DNA of 64,000 bases, taken from contig NZ_JABWGO010000007.1 in NCBI RefSeq assembly GCF_013363995.1, forward strand, positions 310,001 through 374,000, read 5' to 3'. How positions within the stretch are numbered: position 1 is the first letter of the stretch; every line of letters starts with the position of its first letter. The notes below the pieces were generated by a model, which worked only from the letters and a program-made list of their open reading frames with translations, searched no databases and was not told the origin of the DNA. The stretch is from Nonomuraea rhodomycinica. Lineage in GTDB: Bacteria > Actinomycetota > Actinomycetes > Streptosporangiales > Streptosporangiaceae. The position numbers and the translations under genes are program-made. Shown piece by piece: positions 42,798 to 51,098 of this stretch.

Positions 42798-43197
42798 TTG
42801 CAACCCATATTGCAACCCTGGGCGGATTTCCCGATCGCCAAGAGGGGAGTCCGCGGGGACGTTCGCTGAGTTCCGCCCTCGTTCATCCTCTTGGCTGTAC
42901 TCGTGGTTGTACGGTCAAAGCACGCTCAGCTTGGGAAGTCTTTCAAGATCATGGCGTCTGAGCAGGGGGAACGCTGATCTGGTCATACGCTGGTCGAGTG
43001 GCCCTGAGTTCCCGTGACTCCCCGCTGACCGCTGTAGGAACGGGCACGTAACGGGCACGGCGGAGGACATGCATCACTGAGGCCAGTGGGCATGGGTGAC
43101 GCGCGGGACCTCTCGTCCGAGAGAAGCATGATTGATCTACGCGGCTTCGGGAACTTGATTCGCCAACTCTTCGTTTTCATGTAAATCGACGCGGAGG
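42798..43197. other. Intergenic stretch after the integrase relic
   Basis: No gene is supported. It opens with TTGCAACCC repeated 11 bases apart, as often seen after pSAM2-type integrases where attP lies. The rest is moderately AT-rich DNA. Confidence 0.4.
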
Positions 43198-43662
43198 ATG
43201 AATTGGGGAACTAGCTTGGACTGGGGCAAGGGATGGCCTTTTTTGGTGTTCCTGGCTATGTGGCTGGTGGCGGCTTGGGATCTTCCCCGCTTGCCTCATC
43301 TATGGCGTACCGGCATTCTCCGATCTCGATGGATGCCGGATATGAACGTATTGCGAATGGATGTTCGCCCACGGAGCTTCCTCCCTCACGTGCTGTCGTG
43401 CAACTGTTTTACAGGAGGCCTGTTAGTTCTGGTGGCGGGAGTTGCCTTCAAGATCGCATGGATGGAGGCGACTGGGTGGATCGTATTCGCTCTCACCCTG
43501 CCTGCGGCACTACTGCATGCGAGCGTGAACGCTTTCAATCGACCTCGCCTTCTAGTGCCTCCCTTATTGAGAGGTGAGAGAGGCTGGGTCGCTGAACTGC
43601 GCGATCGAGGTCGAGGTGAGGGAGCCGAGCGGGCATCGATGGAGGACCTCTTAGACAGCTAG
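43198..43662 (+). CDS. Low-GC membrane protein (cargo)
   Basis: 154 residues, ATG 43198 directly preceded by GGAGG (very short spacing). Three to four hydrophobic segments (WPFLVFLAMWLVAAWDL, GGLLVLVAGVAFKIAW, GWIVFALTLPAALLHASV). GC content is near 55 %, far below the surroundings, so it was acquired. Followed after 15 bases by a PH/GRAM-like gene; the pair probably acts together at the membrane. Family not recognised. Confidence 0.65.
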   Translation: MNWGTSLDWGKGWPFLVFLAMWLVAAWDLPRLPHLWRTGILRSRWMPDMNVLRMDVRPRSFLPHVLSCNCFTGGLLVLVAGVAFKIAWMEATGWIVFALTLPAALLHASVNAFNRPRLLVPPLLRGERGWVAELRDRGRGEGAERASMEDLLDS

Positions 43663-43677
43663 GAGAAGCGACCCGTC

Positions 43678-44025
43678 ATGGATGAACGGGAACTATTCGA
43701 GGTGTTCCAGGGTACGGATATTATCGTTACGCCCGGCGAGGTATTGCTTCGCAAAGGCGGCGCAAACCTGTGGCGTGGACGAGAGGCTGTGGGTGGTCGT
43801 CTCTGGTTGACCAGTAAATGGCTGGTATTCCGTTCGCACTCTATGAACTTTCAGGCGGGCGTCTGGGCGTGGCCCCTGGAGGAGATCCTCTCGACGGCAC
43901 CAGTCAACACACTCGTCATCGTGCCGAATGGCATGGAAATTGCGTTACGGAGCGATGAACGAATTAAGTTCGTCGTGCACCGCCGTCGGGAATGGATGAG
44001 TGCAATCGCGAAGGCGAAAGAATGA
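43678..44025 (+). CDS. PH/GRAM-like small protein (cargo)
   Basis: 115 residues, ATG 43678 with GGAGAAG upstream. GEVLLRKGGANLWRGREAVGGRLWLTSKWLVFRSH and IALRSDERIKFVVHRRREWMSAI follow the beta-barrel plus C-terminal helix pattern of GRAM/PH-like domains, which bind membranes. Low GC; forms an apparent two-gene unit with the membrane protein upstream. Confidence 0.65.
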   Translation: MDERELFEVFQGTDIIVTPGEVLLRKGGANLWRGREAVGGRLWLTSKWLVFRSHSMNFQAGVWAWPLEEILSTAPVNTLVIVPNGMEIALRSDERIKFVVHRRREWMSAIAKAKE

Positions 44026-44031
44026 TGCCCT

Positions 44032-44820
44032 TTGCATGTCGTGGCTGAGCGGCACCGCTGCCAGTTCCGGGGCTCAGTACGTTGGAACACCGGTCATCCG
44101 GGCACCTGGGGCGCGGACTGTGCGGCGGCGTGGCCGCTTGACCCAGCCACCGGCGAAGTGCTGCCCACCTGGGACCAGGCTCTAGACCGGCTCGACGCCG
44201 ACCCGGACGCCGAACCCCTGCACGTGGTCCGCTTCGGCCAGCAGCACAACATCCAAGGCGTGCTCGCCGGCACACCGGCGGCCGGCAAGTGGCTGGGCTA
44301 CCTCACCAAGTACCTGACCAAGAGCCTGGCCGACCCCCTCGAAGCCACCGCCGACAACCCGGCCCGGCGCGAGCACGCCGCCCGCCTCATCGAGGCCCTG
44401 CGCACCGAGCCGTGCTCACCCACCTGCGCCAACTGGCTGCACTAGGGCATCCAGCCCAAGAACGCCAAACCCGGAATGGCTCCGGGCCGCTGCCATGGCA
44501 AGGCCCACAAGCCCGACCACCTCGGCTACGCCGGACGCCGTGTCCTGGTCTCCCGCAAGTGGTCCAACAAGACCCTCGCCGACCACAAGCAGGACCGCCG
44601 CACCTGGGTCCTGGAAGCCCTCGGCCAGACGAGCGAGGCGACCGACCCGCACCGCTGCGTCTGGAACCCCGTCCCGGCGGGAGACGCCAACGTGCCACCC
44701 CTCGCGATGCGTCTCCTCCGCTCAGTCGCCGACCGTCAACGCTGGCGAACCCACATGGCACAACTCCAAGCCCAAACAGACGGACAAGATCCTTCGGCAA
44801 TCGCGGGGAGGGCGGCATGA
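44032..44820 (+). pseudogene. AICE replication initiator (RepSA-like), nonsense-broken
   Basis: One frame reads TGEVLPTWDQALDRLDADPDAEPLHVVRFGQQ ... LGYLTKYLTKSLADP ... CSPTCANWLH, then TAG (44443-44445), then continues in the same frame GIQPKNAKPG ... LGYAGRRVLVSRKWSNKTLADHKQD to a TGA at 44818. Intact relatives have a Tyr at the stop position. The N-terminus is also missing. Such proteins start rolling-circle replication of excised AICEs. Confidence 0.82.
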
Positions 44821-44942
44821 CGAGGCTCCTGCTCACGCCCGTCGAAGCCGCTCGGGCGCTCGGCGTAGGCCGGACCAAGATCTACGAGATCATGGCCTCG
44901 GGTGCTTTGGCCTCGGTCAAGATCGGCCGTGCGCGCCCATAG
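44817..44942 (+). pseudogene. Truncated excisionase (Xis)
   Basis: 41 codons; ATG overlaps the Rep stop (ATGA). LLLTPVEAARALGVGRTKIYEIMASG is the helix-turn-helix of AlpA/MerR-like excisionases. The chain stops after IGRARP; a deletion has fused its middle to the integrase fragment that follows. Confidence 0.75.
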
Positions 44943-45418
44943 ATTTCGGCAACGGCCACCTCATGGTCCGGCAGACGCTCCAGAGGGCGGACGGGAGCCT
45001 GCTGCTCGTCGATCCCAAGACTGACCGCTCCCGTCGTACCGTCCCCGTCCCGGAGCCGACGCTCGCGGCGCTCCGCAAGCACAGGCGTGCCCAAGCCGCC
45101 GAACAACTGGCGGCGGGGGAGCGGTGGAAGGATCACGGGCTGGTCTTCTCGACGTCGATCGGCACCCCGCTGGAACCCGGGAATCTCAGCACGCGCTGGC
45201 GCACGGCAAGGGCCGAGGCCGGCCTCGACTGGTTGCGGCTGCACGATCTCCGCCACGCCTGCGCGTCCTACCTCCTGGCCTGCGGCGCCTCGCCGTGAAC
45301 GGTTATGAAGACGCTCGGCCACAGTCAGATCGCCTTGACCATGAACGCGTACGCCCATGTGCTCCCCGACATCAGACGAGCGGCCGTCGACGCGGTCGCG
45401 AAGCGGCTCTTTGGATGA
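44943..45418 (+). pseudogene. Tyrosine integrase, C-terminal half with nonsense codon
   Basis: The frame encodes DPKTDRSRRTVPVPEPTLAAL, LDWLRLHDLRHACASYLLACGASP, then TGA (45296-45298) where Arg (CGA) is expected, and goes on in frame with TVMKTLGHSQIALTMNAYAHVLPD to a final TGA at 45416-45418. These are the HDLRH, LGHSQ and catalytic Tyr motifs. It lies 113 bases from the tRNA-Lys gene, the normal place for an AICE integrase. Confidence 0.82.
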
Positions 45419-45433
45419 GCCTCAAAACCACGA

Positions 45434-45467
45434 AGGGCCGGACTCCCAGAAAATGGGTTCCGGCCCT
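45434..45467. terminator. Hairpin terminator after the integrase relic
   Basis: AGGGCCGGA (45434-45442) pairs with TCCGGCCCT (45459-45467), with an inner CCCA/TGGG stem, followed by a CTTGG stretch. Confidence 0.6.
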
Positions 45468-45531
45468 CTTGGCTGTAAAAGCTGGCTGTACGACCTCGCC
45501 AGACAAGATCGAGGAGAGGCGTTTGAGCTGG

Positions 45532-45604
45532 TAGGGCGCCCGGGGCTCGAACCCGGAACCTACGGATTAAAAGTCCGCAGCTCTGCCAATTGAGCTAACG
45601 CCCC
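45532..45604 (-). tRNA. tRNA-Lys (anticodon UUU)
   Basis: 73 bases on the minus strand: acceptor GGGGCGT pairing with GCGCCCT, D-arm GCTC/GAGC, anticodon loop CTTTTAA (UUU, Lys) on a GCGGA/TCCGT stem, T-arm CCGGG/CCCGG. CCA is not encoded. Its 3' half is copied at 40992-41023. Confidence 0.95.
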
Positions 45605-45889
45605 ATGCACAGCAAGGGTACAGAGACTACCGTCCGGTACGCGACGCCGTTCTCGCCTCATCACAGTAGCGGATCGGCGCCCCGCCCCGGGTCGGGCGGA
45701 GGCTTGCGGGAAGCCGCGCCCCGGTTACGGTCGCCGCGGGCGGGGCAGGTCGCGCGGGCGGGCCATCAAGTGGATCACGACTGAGACATCAAGATCAAGA
45801 GGATTGATATGTCCTAGTTGGTCCTGGTTTACTCGGTGTTCACATTCTTCACAAAGTTCTCGTGCGTCGCAGTCGAGAGGCAGGGCTGA
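45605..45889. other. Intergenic region upstream of the WXG100-like genes
   Basis: No gene seen. The last 100 bases before 45890 are AT-richer (for example GGTTTACTCGGTGTTCACATTCTTCAC) and probably carry the promoter of the following pair. Confidence 0.4.
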
Positions 45890-46276
45890 ATGGTCGATGT
45901 CAAGACGGAAGCACTGAAGACAGCAGCACGCGACTTCGTCGAGACGCTCCTTCCCATCGCCGAGGACGTCAAGGTCCTCGCCGAGGGCACCACCTTGTCC
46001 CCCTACCAGTGGGGGGCGATCGGAGCGCTCACCGTGGCCCGTGATTACGGTCCCGCCCGCGAGTACCAGGTCAAACAGGCCGGCGACTTCGTCGACTGCC
46101 TCAACGGCACGTTCGCGGGGCTGCTCAGCGTGGTCGTGCACTACCGCAAGGTCGATCTGGACGCCGCCGAGGCGGCCGGCCAGATCGACAAAGTCACCGA
46201 CCTGCGGTCGCGGCTGCGGCAGGACGACGCCGACCTCGCGGAGGCGCGGAAGAAGAACCAGGGGCTCACCGACTAG
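45890..46276 (+). CDS. Hypothetical helical protein paired with a WXG100-like gene
   Basis: 128 residues, ATG 45890 after GAGAGGCAGGG. Mainly helical (TEALKTAARDFVETLLPIAEDVKVLAEG ... YQVKQAGDFVDCLNGTFAGLL ... coiled-coil end). It precedes, by 11 bases, a gene for a WXG-containing protein, a layout usual for substrates and partners of type VII secretion in actinobacteria. No membrane segment. Confidence 0.7.
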   Translation: MVDVKTEALKTAARDFVETLLPIAEDVKVLAEGTTLSPYQWGAIGALTVARDYGPAREYQVKQAGDFVDCLNGTFAGLLSVVVHYRKVDLDAAEAAGQIDKVTDLRSRLRQDDADLAEARKKNQGLTD

Positions 46277-46287
46277 GGAGTTGATCC

Positions 46288-47178
46288 ATGGCTGGCGACG
46301 AAGTGTTCACCACCGCCCTCTACGAGGTCGGTGGCCTCGCGGTGATGAAGACCCTGGGCAAGATCGGTCCGTCCTGGGCGAGCACCATGGCCCGTATCGA
46401 CCTGGCCGGGAAGCTGGCTCGGCCCGCGGCGGGTGCGGCGGCCATCTGGATCATGGCTCAGCCGTGGGACGACGAGCAGATCACCAAGGTGTGGAACGAC
46501 TGGCGTACCGTCAACCTCAAGCTCATGCACCTGCGGACCAGGGAGTGGGACGGCAAGCTCCAGGCGATCAAGGACGCCTGGCCGGAGGGGGAGGACCGCA
46601 AGGCCTTCGACGAGTTCGCCGCCGTCGTCTACCAGGAGATCCAGCAGTTCGAGACGGCCGCCATGCAGATGGCGGCCGCCGTGCAGAACGCCCAGTCGGA
46701 CATTCACAAGATCGTGAACAACGCCGGCATCATGGTGGACGTCCTGCTGGGCCTGATCATCCTGTCGGAGCTGTTCCAGCTGGTCGGCAAGCAGATCTCC
46801 CAGGCGGGGGCAAGCCTGGCCGCGCGTGCCTCCGCCATGGTCGCCGGAAACCCGGCCACTCTCGCGGTCAAGGTGGCCATGACCAAGGCGGCGCACCAGA
46901 TGGTCACGACGGGGGCCAGGATGCAGAGCACCGCCACGGCCACCAAGGACACCCACGCGATGCTGCTCATGGGTACGACCGTCAACGCGGTGACCGGCAT
47001 CATGGCCGCCCTGATCTTCAGCCTCGGGAACCTCTCGGCGCTGCACAGCGCGGACAACCAGTTCCCGAGGCCGCAGGCCAACCTCGACAGCAACGGCAAC
47101 GACGGCAAGATGGACTTCGACGACATCAGGCGGCGCAGCGTGCAGAAGTCCGGAAGCGAGGGCTGGTCTTACATCTGA
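46288..47178 (+). CDS. WXG100-like helical protein, putative type VII substrate
   Basis: 296 residues, ATG 46288 with AGGGAG upstream. A helix-turn-helix pair with AWPEGEDRKAFDEFAAVV (a W-x-G-like turn) inside 70-150 is followed by two hydrophobic helices (148-185, 220-250) and a short tail with DSNGNDGKMDFDDI, an EF-hand-like loop. Probably a membrane-interacting type VII (ESX-like) protein; the secretion machine itself is outside the window. Confidence 0.65.
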   Translation: MAGDEVFTTALYEVGGLAVMKTLGKIGPSWASTMARIDLAGKLARPAAGAAAIWIMAQPWDDEQITKVWNDWRTVNLKLMHLRTREWDGKLQAIKDAWPEGEDRKAFDEFAAVVYQEIQQFETAAMQMAAAVQNAQSDIHKIVNNAGIMVDVLLGLIILSELFQLVGKQISQAGASLAARASAMVAGNPATLAVKVAMTKAAHQMVTTGARMQSTATATKDTHAMLLMGTTVNAVTGIMAALIFSLGNLSALHSADNQFPRPQANLDSNGNDGKMDFDDIRRRSVQKSGSEGWSYI

Positions 47179-47197
47179 CCCTCCGAAGCCGGCGTCC

Positions 47198-47271
47198 GAG
47201 CCCGCGAACCTGCAGCTGAGCCCGCGAAGCCGACCCGCGAGCCTCAGAAGCCGTCCCGCGAGCCTCAGAGG
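47198..47271. repeat. 21-bp tandem repeats between convergent gene ends
   Basis: Units starting GAG(CCCGCGAAG / CCTCAGAAG) at 47198, 47218, 47239 and 47260 follow each other with about 20-21 bases each; the last unit carries the stop codon of the YbaB-like gene (minus strand, 47265-47267). Units two and three are nearly identical. Confidence 0.8.
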
Positions 47272-47711
47272 CGGTACTTGGCGCGCAGCTCCTGCAGGCT
47301 GCGCAACGCCTCCGCCACCCCGGGGTCGGATGCCACGCCCATCCCCGGTTCCAGGCGCGGCATCCGCCCCTGCATCGCCTCGTTGAAGACCTCCACCCGG
47401 TCGGTGAGCGGCTCCACGATGTCGCTCATCCGCCGGGCGGCGTCCTCGGCGGCCCGCGTGAACGCGTCCATGATGGCCTCGCTCAGCTCCTCCGAGTCGA
47501 GGCGCATGGCCCGCGGGTCGATCTTCACGCCGAGCAGCGCGCCTCCCGGCGCCACCTCCACCCGTACGTTGCCGTTCGCCGCCTCTCCTTGTCCGCGCAG
47601 TTCGGCGAGCTGCTCCTGCATCCGCTCGAACTGCGAGGCCAGCCTGCCGAAGTCGGTCAGTAACCGGTCCATGTTCGCGTCGCCGGTGTGTCCGCCGCCG
47701 GGCATCGTCAA
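47265..47711 (-). CDS. YbaB/EbfC-family nucleoid protein
   Basis: 148 residues; TTG 47711 with GGAGGAG six bases upstream is preferred over ATG 47705. The coiled-coil FGRLASQFERMQEQLAELRGQ and NVRVEVAPGGALLGVKIDPRAM match the YbaB/EbfC fold (DNA-binding, nucleoid-associated). A C-terminal extension of about 45 residues is typical of copies that accompany WXG100-like genes. Confidence 0.85.
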   Translation of the reverse strand: MTMPGGGHTGDANMDRLLTDFGRLASQFERMQEQLAELRGQGEAANGNVRVEVAPGGALLGVKIDPRAMRLDSEELSEAIMDAFTRAAEDAARRMSDIVEPLTDRVEVFNEAMQGRMPRLEPGMGVASDPGVAEALRSLQELRAKYRL

Positions 47712-47755
47712 CGTGATCTCCTCCGTCCGGATGGAAGATCACCATAACCGCGTGC

Positions 47756-48910
47756 TCACCGGAACGCGTCGAGCCCCGTGAGGGCCTTGCCCAGCGTCAG
47801 CAGGTGCACCTCCTGCGTGCCCTCGTACGTGAGCACGCTCTCCAGGTTGTTCATGTGCCGGATGACCGGATACTCCAGGGTGATCCCGTTGCCGCCCAGG
47901 ACCGAGCGCGCCTCCCGGGCGATGTCCAGGGCCGCGCGCACGTTCGCCAGCTTGCCGAAGCTGACCTGCTTCGGCTCCAGACGCCCGGCGTCCTTGAGCT
48001 CGCCCAGGTGGAAGGCGGTCAGCGACGCCTGCGCCATGCCCACGTACATCCACGCGAGCTTCTCCTGCGTGAGCTGGAACGACGCGATCGGCTTGCCGAA
48101 CTGCACGCGCGTCTTCGCGTACTCCACCGCGGCCTCCAGGCACGCGCGCGCCGCTCCCACCACTCCCCACAGGATGCCGAAGCGCGCCTCCGACAGGCAC
48201 GACAGCGGGCCCTTCAGACCCGTCACCCCGGGCAGTACGGCCGAGCCCGGCAGGCGGACGTCGTCGAAGTACAGAGAGGACGTCACCGAGGCCCTCAGGG
48301 ACAGCTTGCGGTGGATCTCAGGGGCGGAGAAGCCCGGCGTGGAGGTCGGCACGACGAAGCCGCGGATGCCCTCGTCGGTCTGCGCCCACACGACGGCGAC
48401 GTCCGCGACCGAGCCGTTGGTGATCCACATCTTGGAGCCGTTGAGGATCCAGTCGGACCCGTCGCGCTTGGCGTAGGTGCGCATGCCGGCCGGGTCGGAG
48501 CCGTGGTCGGGCTCGGTCAGGCCGAAGCAGCCGATCGCCTCGCCGGCCGCCATCCGCGGCAGCCACTCCTCCTTCTGCTCGTCGGAGCCGTAGCGCCAGA
48601 TCGGGAACATGGCCAGCGAGCCCTGCACCGACACGAACGAGCGCAGCCCCGAGTCGCCGGCCTCCAGCTCGCGGCAGGCCACGCCGTACGACACGGCGTC
48701 GGTGCCGGCGCAGCCGTACCCCTCCAGGTGCATGCCGAGCAGCCCGAGCGAGCCCAGCTCGGGGGCCAGCTCGCGGGCCGGGAACACGCCCTCCTCGAAC
48801 CAGTCGGCCACGTGCGGCAGGACGCGGTCGGACACGAACGCGGCCACCGTGTCGCGGATCAGCCGCTGATCACCGTTGAGCCGGTCGTCCACGCGCAGCA
48901 GGTCGTCCAT
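47756..48910 (-). CDS. Glutaryl-CoA dehydrogenase-like acyl-CoA dehydrogenase
   Basis: 384 residues from ATG 48910 (GGAGAGGA upstream). [17 protein letters not shown] and KMWITNGS are FAD-binding signatures, and [12 protein letters not shown] holds the catalytic Glu. The GSDPAGM variant and an Arg-containing [10 protein letters not shown] segment point to the glutaryl-CoA subgroup, which oxidises and decarboxylates glutaryl-CoA to crotonyl-CoA in Lys/Trp breakdown. It stands alone. Confidence 0.9.
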   Translation of the reverse strand: MDDLLRVDDRLNGDQRLIRDTVAAFVSDRVLPHVADWFEEGVFPARELAPELGSLGLLGMHLEGYGCAGTDAVSYGVACRELEAGDSGLRSFVSVQGSLAMFPIWRYGSDEQKEEWLPRMAAGEAIGCFGLTEPDHGSDPAGMRTYAKRDGSDWILNGSKMWITNGSVADVAVVWAQTDEGIRGFVVPTSTPGFSAPEIHRKLSLRASVTSSLYFDDVRLPGSAVLPGVTGLKGPLSCLSEARFGILWGVVGAARACLEAAVEYAKTRVQFGKPIASFQLTQEKLAWMYVGMAQASLTAFHLGELKDAGRLEPKQVSFGKLANVRAALDIAREARSVLGGNGITLEYPVIRHMNNLESVLTYEGTQEVHLLTLGKALTGLDAFR

Positions 48911-49014
48911 CGCGATCCTCTCCCCGCACAAGCGCCTACACGTAAGGGGCTACCAGGGTTTCTACAGGGTGATTCCCGATGTGCCAAAGAGGGCCGCGGG
49001 GGCACTCTTGAGAC

Positions 49015-49320
49015 ATGAACGACAACATCAAGCAGTTGCGCAGGACTCACGACGGCAGGATCATCGCGGGCGTCTGCTCGGGCGTCGGGGAGTACCTCGG
49101 CGTCGACGCCAACCTGGTCCGCATCGCGCTCGCGGTGGCGACGCTCTTCGGCGGGGTGGGGGTCGGCCTGTACGCGATCGGCTGGCTGCTCATGCCGGAG
49201 CAGGGCAGGGACACCTCGATCGTCCAGGACATGCTGGCCAAGCAGCAGGCCAAGTCCACCTGGCAGACCGGCACCGACAGGCCCGCCTCCTGGGACGACG
49301 AGCAGAAGCCCCAGCAGTGA
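49015..49320 (+). CDS. PspC-domain membrane protein
   Basis: 101 residues. LRRTHDGRIIAGVCSGVGEYLGVDANLVRIALAVATLFGGVGVGLYAIGWLLMPE is a complete PspC domain with one membrane helix. Family members respond to envelope stress. The ribosome site is weak. Confidence 0.92.
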   Translation: MNDNIKQLRRTHDGRIIAGVCSGVGEYLGVDANLVRIALAVATLFGGVGVGLYAIGWLLMPEQGRDTSIVQDMLAKQQAKSTWQTGTDRPASWDDEQKPQQ

Positions 49321-50613
49321 TCAGGTGGGCGCCGAGGCGCGGACCCGGCGGGGGCCGTCAGTCCGGGACTCGGTCCAGAGCATGGCCAGCGCGGCCGCGC
49401 ACGTCACGCCCATGACGCCGGACAGCGCCACCACGAGCTCCGGGCCGAGTCTCTCGGCGGCCAGGCCGCCCACGAGGATCCCGGCGCCCTGTGCGGCCAT
49501 CAGCCCCGACTGCGCCAGCCCGAACGCCTGCCCGCGCCGCTCGGCGGGCACCCGCTGCACGAACGCGGCGTTGGCCGCGAGCTGGTAGGCCCCGCCCACC
49601 CCCGACAGGACCCAGGCCGCCAGCACCACGACCAGCGGCGGCCGCAGCGCGCTGACCGCCAGCGGCAGGCAGCTCAGCACCGCCATCCAGCCCATCAGCC
49701 GCAACCGCCGCGACGGCGAGACGAACCTGCTGAACAGGAACGCCCCCAGCACCGTGCCCGTCGGCATCGCCGCCATCAGCAGCCCGGTGACCACCGGGGC
49801 GGGCAGCGTGTCGGTGGCCAGAGTCGCCGCGTACGGCGCGGCCAGCCCCTCCGGCAGCACGTAGAACCCGCACAGCCAGGCGAACATCACCAGCGTGCGC
49901 AGCCCCTTGTCGCCGAAGACCAGCCGCGCGCCCTCCCTCGTCATCGCCCACATGGACGGCCGCTGGCCCTCGGGCGCCGCCGACGGCCGCCGCCGCACCC
50001 CCGAGACCAGGATCAGCGCCGAGCCGAGGAACGTGGCCGCGTCGAGCGCCAGCGCGCGGTACGGGCCCAGCGTGGCGATCACCGCGCCGCCCGCGGCGAA
50101 GCCGAGCATCTGGACCGCCTGGTTCGTCATGTTCTGCAGCGCCGTGCCGACGACGTACCGGTCGCCCTCCAGCACCTCCGGCAGCAACGCCGCCCGCGCG
50201 GCCGAGAACGGCGCGCCGAGCAGCACCACCAGGAACACCAGGGCGCACAGCACCGGGAACGGCATGCCCGGCAGCGCCATGACGGCCACCAGGACCGCGC
50301 GCACCAGGTCGCAGGCCAGCATGACGCCCCGGCGGGCGAACCGGTCGGCCAGCCCGGCCAGCAGCGGGCCGCCGGCGATCGACGGCAGGTAGGTCAGCGC
50401 GTAGACGGCGGCGGTGGCGAGCGGCGAGCCGGTGCGGTCGTAGACGAGGACGGCGAGGGCCACCTGGGCGAGCTGGTCGCCGAGGAGGGACAGGCCCTGG
50501 CCGTACCAGAGGGCCCGGAACTCGCCGATGGCGAGGACCTCGCCGTAGGTGGCTTGGTGATCTTCAGCACGGCGATGCCGTCCCGGCAGCCGTCGCGTCC
50601 GCATGGCCCCCAT
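49321..50613 (-). CDS. MFS transporter
   Basis: 430 residues; ATG 50613 has GGAG five bases upstream. Twelve membrane segments, with WYGQGLSLLGDQLAQVALAVLVYDRTG and LAGLADRFARRGVMLACD typical of MFS_3 exporters. The stop touches the stop of the convergent PspC gene. Substrate unknown, probably drug or siderophore efflux. Confidence 0.9.
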   Translation of the reverse strand: MGAMRTRRLPGRHRRAEDHQATYGEVLAIGEFRALWYGQGLSLLGDQLAQVALAVLVYDRTGSPLATAAVYALTYLPSIAGGPLLAGLADRFARRGVMLACDLVRAVLVAVMALPGMPFPVLCALVFLVVLLGAPFSAARAALLPEVLEGDRYVVGTALQNMTNQAVQMLGFAAGGAVIATLGPYRALALDAATFLGSALILVSGVRRRPSAAPEGQRPSMWAMTREGARLVFGDKGLRTLVMFAWLCGFYVLPEGLAAPYAATLATDTLPAPVVTGLLMAAMPTGTVLGAFLFSRFVSPSRRLRLMGWMAVLSCLPLAVSALRPPLVVVLAAWVLSGVGGAYQLAANAAFVQRVPAERRGQAFGLAQSGLMAAQGAGILVGGLAAERLGPELVVALSGVMGVTCAAALAMLWTESRTDGPRRVRASAPT

Positions 50614-50714
50614 TGGACTCCGCTGTGCCTGACTCTGAGTATTCAGTACGTCACCTAAGGTGCCTGATCAGGCCACGTACCGCAAGCAGAAGAGGGCAAC
50701 CGGCGCCCTCGGGG

Positions 50715-51065
50715 TCACCAGCCCAGTTCGTGCAGGCGCGCGTCGTCGATGCCGAAGTGGTGCCCCACCTCGTGCACCACCGTGATCCGCACCTCCCGTA
50801 CGACCTGCTCCTCGGTGTCGCAGACCCGGCAGATCGCATTGCGGTAGATCTCGATGCGGTCGGGAAGAACCGCTGAGTACCAGTCGCCACGTTCGGTAAG
50901 GGGAATTCCGGTGTACAGGCCCAGAAGGTTGGGTTCGGGCGGATCGTCCACCACCGTGACGACGACGTTGCTCATGACGCGGGTCAGCTCGGGAGGGATC
51001 GTGTCCAGCGCCTCGGAGACGAGCTCCTCGAACTTCTCCCGCGTAACCTCGATCACAGATGCCAT
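50715..51065 (-). CDS. Zincin-like metallopeptidase
   Basis: 116 residues. VVHEVGHHFGIDD supplies the HExxHxxxxxD zinc site (His98, Glu99, His102, Asp108). IPPELTRVMSNVVVTVVDDPP and GLYTGIPLTERG are the other signatures of the actinobacterial metallopeptidase family with minimal zincin fold (DUF1025-like). Substrate unknown; cytosolic. Divergent from the phosphoesterase gene (33 bases). Confidence 0.9.
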   Translation of the reverse strand: MASVIEVTREKFEELVSEALDTIPPELTRVMSNVVVTVVDDPPEPNLLGLYTGIPLTERGDWYSAVLPDRIEIYRNAICRVCDTEEQVVREVRITVVHEVGHHFGIDDARLHELGW

Positions 51066-51098
51066 TCTGCCGCGCGAGGCGGGTAGGCACGTAACCGT

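Noticed and set aside
42772-43017. 81-codon plus-strand ORF after the integrase relic
   Set aside because: Ser/Arg-rich, no ribosome site and overlaps the end of the integrase remnant in another frame.
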